Origin: Kiloniellales bacterium
Lineage (GTDB): Bacteria; Pseudomonadota; Alphaproteobacteria; Kiloniellales; JAKSDN01
Assembly: GCA_022360075.1 (NCBI GenBank)
Contig: JAKSDN010000541.1
Coordinates: 1 to 6,548, forward strand
Length of the DNA stretch: 6,548 nt
Reading direction: 5' to 3'
Below are positions 4,829 through 6,548 of this stretch, in pieces. The translations under genes were made by a program, and so were the position numbers. A model generated the notes under the pieces. That model was not told the DNA's origin. It saw nothing but the letters and a program-made list of their open reading frames with translations, and made no database searches. Within the stretch, counting starts at the first letter, position 1. Each line of letters begins with the position of its first letter.

Positions 4829-5820
4829 TCCGGGTAGAGGCGGTCGAGCAGGGCGTCGAGCGGGGCGGTGTCGTCCCAGACCACCTTGACGGCGAGGGTC
4901 GTGATGCCCTCGCGCTGGGCGCGGGGCAGGCGCACGATGTCCTTTTCCGTCGTCACGGGGCTCGCCTCGAGCTGGCGGGCGCGGGCGCGCAGCACCTCGA
5001 TCTCGGCCGAGCTGTAGCGGTGGTGATCGGGGAAGCGCCGCTTGTCGACCAGTTCGGCGCCGAGGCCGGCGAGGGTCTCGAAGAACTTCTCCGGCCGGCC
5101 GATGCCGGCGAAGGCCAGAACCCGCCGGCCCTCGAGCGCCGGCCCGTCGGCCTCGGGCACCAGCCGCGCGCGCAGCAGCGGCCGCGGCGCGCCGCGGCCC
5201 TCGCTGCGGAGCGGCTCGGCAAGGCCGCGTTCGTCCTCGCCCATGAGCACGACCGCGTCGGCCCGCCCGAGGCCGCGGCGCGGCGGCTCGCGCAGCGGTC
5301 CGGCCGGGATCACGCGGCCGTTGCCGAATCCGTAGGCGCCGTCGACGACCAGGATCGACAGGTCCTTGGCCAGGCGCGGGTTCTGAAAACCGTCATCCAG
5401 GATCAAGGTCTTGGCGCCGGTCGCCACGGCGCCCCGCGCGGCCGTGCGGCGGTCCCGCGCGACCCAGGTCGGCGCCACCTTGGCCAGCAGCAGGGCCTCG
5501 TCGCCGACATCGCCCACGTCGTGGCGAAAGCGGTCGACGCGCAGCGGCCCCTTCTCCTGTCCGCCGTAGCCGCGGGTCAAGAGGTGGGGGCCGCGCCCCC
5601 GCTCGCGCAGGCGGGCGGCGATGGCCATGGCGATCGGCGTCTTGCCGGCGCCGCCTGCCACCAGATTGCCGATGCAGATGACCGGCACGCCGGGATTGAC
5701 GGGGGAGACCAGTGCGCGGCGCAGGCGTCCGGCCAGATCGTAAGCCATGCCGAGCGGGGCGAGCAGTAAGCCCAGGGCCTTGCCGTTTCCGTCCCCCGCC
5801 CAGAACTCAGGCGCCTGCAT
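4825..5820 (-). CDS. lpxK: Tetraacyldisaccharide 4'-kinase
   Basis: A complete 331-residue LpxK, normal family length. It phosphorylates the 4' position of tetraacyldisaccharide-1-phosphate using ATP to make lipid IVA, on the cytoplasmic face of the inner membrane, the sixth step of the Raetz pathway. Near the N-terminus a hydrophobic helix (LGLLLAPLGMAYDLAG, about 16-31) anchors it. ICIGNLVAGGAGKTP (about 48-62) holds the Walker A loop with Lys60 and Thr61. GDVGDEALLL carries Asp107, the probable counterpart of the catalytic Asp99 of the Aquifex enzyme. LILDDGFQN (139-147) is the Walker B/DDGFQ motif, and SPVTTEKDIVRL (287-298) is also conserved. It starts inside the end of the acyltransferase gene (14-base overlap) and its stop overlaps the methyltransferase start, giving a compact operon. 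All key residues are present. Confidence 0.97.
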   Translation of the reverse strand: MQAPEFWAGDGNGKALGLLLAPLGMAYDLAGRLRRALVSPVNPGVPVICIGNLVAGGAGKTPIAMAIAARLRERGRGPHLLTRGYGGQEKGPLRVDRFRHDVGDVGDEALLLAKVAPTWVARDRRTAARGAVATGAKTLILDDGFQNPRLAKDLSILVVDGAYGFGNGRVIPAGPLREPPRRGLGRADAVVLMGEDERGLAEPLRSEGRGAPRPLLRARLVPEADGPALEGRRVLAFAGIGRPEKFFETLAGLGAELVDKRRFPDHHRYSSAEIEVLRARARQLEASPVTTEKDIVRLPRAQREGITTLAVKVVWDDTAPLDALLDRLYPE

Positions 5821-6548
5821 GATGGACTTTTCCCGAGCCGCCGTCGGCCGGCGTCAGGCGGCCGAGCCGGTTCTTCACCGCCTCGCCCGGCGGCGCCGGC
5901 TCGATCGCCGGATGGCCGCATAGCCGGTCGGCCTCCGCGGTCAGCGCGTTCAGGCGGTTCTCCAACTCCAGGCGCAGGCGCTCCAGCTCGGTCCGGTCCG
6001 CGTCGGCCGGTACGCTCAGCGGCTCGCCGAACAGGATCACGCCGCGCGAGAAGGGCTCGGCGAAGCAGAAGCGGTCCCAGGTCTTGAGGAAGCGGCAGCG
6101 GCGGATCGAACCGGTGACCGGCAGGATGGGGACGCCGGTCGATTGCGCGGCCTTGATCGCGCCGATCTTGGCGCGCATGCGCGGGCCGCGCGGGCCGTCC
6201 GGCGTGATGCCGACGCAGTCGCCGCTCTGCAGGATCTCGCGCATGCGCCGCATCGCCGAGACGCCGCCGCGTCGGCTCGAGCCGGCGACGGTGGGAAAGC
6301 CCAGGCGCTGCATCGCCCGCGAGACCATGGCCCCGTCGCGATGGCCCGAGATCAGCATGTGGAAGTGGCTCGGATGCCGGCTCCAGGCCGCACGCATCGT
6401 GGTCAGCCGGCCGTGCCAGAAGCAGGCGATGAAGGAGGCTTCCTTGTCCAGCAGCGCCTCGGCGGCCGCTGGCCGGGTGATCCGCCAGCGCGTGGTCGCG
6501 CGCAGCAGCAGGAGGTAGACCGAGATCTCCCAGGCGAGCAGGGCCTGA
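5807..6548 (-). CDS. Lysophospholipid acyltransferase-like protein, DUF374 family (5' end outside window)
   Basis: This minus-strand frame is open to the window edge and gives at least 246 residues. The true start lies beyond base 6548. The visible N-terminus has a membrane-associated hydrophobic stretch (ISVYLLLL). FIACFWHGRL (about 39-48) follows; in DUF374 proteins it stands in place of the HX4D acyltransferase motif. HRDG (69-72), GSSRRGG (89-95) and TPDGPRGP (115-122) complete the signature, and LKTWDRF...GVILFGEPL fits the family's C-terminal part. DUF374 proteins belong to the LPLAT superfamily and are encoded beside lipid A/Kdo genes; an acyl-transfer role on lipid A or its precursors is inferred, not proven. 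An internal ATG at 6397 would delete the WHGRL motif and is not the start. The gene overlaps lpxK by 14 bases, so they are co-translated. In related bacteria waaA often lies between these two; here it does not. Confidence 0.9.
   Translation of the reverse strand, partial: QALLAWEISVYLLLLRATTRWRITRPAAAEALLDKEASFIACFWHGRLTTMRAAWSRHPSHFHMLISGHRDGAMVSRAMQRLGFPTVAGSSRRGGVSAMRRMREILQSGDCVGITPDGPRGPRMRAKIGAIKAAQSTGVPILPVTGSIRRCRFLKTWDRFCFAEPFSRGVILFGEPLSVPADADRTELERLRLELENRLNALTAEADRLCGHPAIEPAPPGEAVKNRLGRLTPADGGSGKVHHAGA

Noticed and set aside
4771..5769. Long open frame of 332 residues on the + strand
   Set aside because: It lies antisense to lpxK, which has all its catalytic motifs. The translation is rich in Arg/Ala/Gly/Asp/His repeats typical of the reverse strand of a GC-rich gene and shows no domain.

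Overview
The window is strongly GC-rich, with G/C-dominated third codon positions in every gene. It carries lipid A genes (lpxK and a DUF374-type acyltransferase), so the host is a Gram-negative bacterium. The style of the proteins and a C/G-run palindromic repeat suggest an alphaproteobacterium, perhaps of the Rhodospirillales/Kiloniellales kind. That placement is an inference. No tRNA, rRNA, CRISPR array, insertion sequence or phage gene is visible.

Region 1 (1-1040, + strand) holds the C-terminal part of a subtilisin-family (S8) serine protease with a Trp-rich beta-type tail. It is followed 17 bases later by a 91-residue, very acidic, cysteine-free protein with a near-consensus ribosome binding site. 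The two probably form one transcription unit. Region 2 (1041-1291) has no gene. It holds a roughly 130-base element made of two inverted copies of a C/G-run palindromic repeat. Region 3 (1292-2359, - strand) holds a YdfG-like short-chain dehydrogenase and, downstream of it, a 78-residue hypothetical protein.

Region 4 (2360-3906, + strand) is the most informative. It has a TGTCACA-16 bp-CGTC promoter, then a CxxC carboxymuconolactone decarboxylase/AhpD-like protein, then 12 bases later an extracytoplasmic-function sigma factor. The sigma factor has the WLPEP, DGGGK and NPDKL motifs and the C-terminal SnoaL-like extension of group ECF41. This is a complete ECF41 module: sigma factor, its 'COE' partner enzyme (carboxymuconolactone decarboxylase, oxidoreductase or epimerase), and a match to the ECF41 target promoter in front of both. 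The group is already described. What the sequence adds is a complete, apparently self-activating module beside a divergent oxidoreductase gene.

Region 5 (3917-6548, - strand) converges on the sigma gene with only 10 bases between the stops. It reads, in transcription order, DUF374 lysophospholipid acyltransferase-like protein (its 5' end lies outside the window), lpxK, and a divergent protein-L-isoaspartate-methyltransferase-like protein. Each gene overlaps the next (14 and 4 bases), so they are very likely co-transcribed and translationally coupled. The first two belong to the inner-membrane stage of lipid A/LPS assembly. The role of the methyltransferase is unknown.
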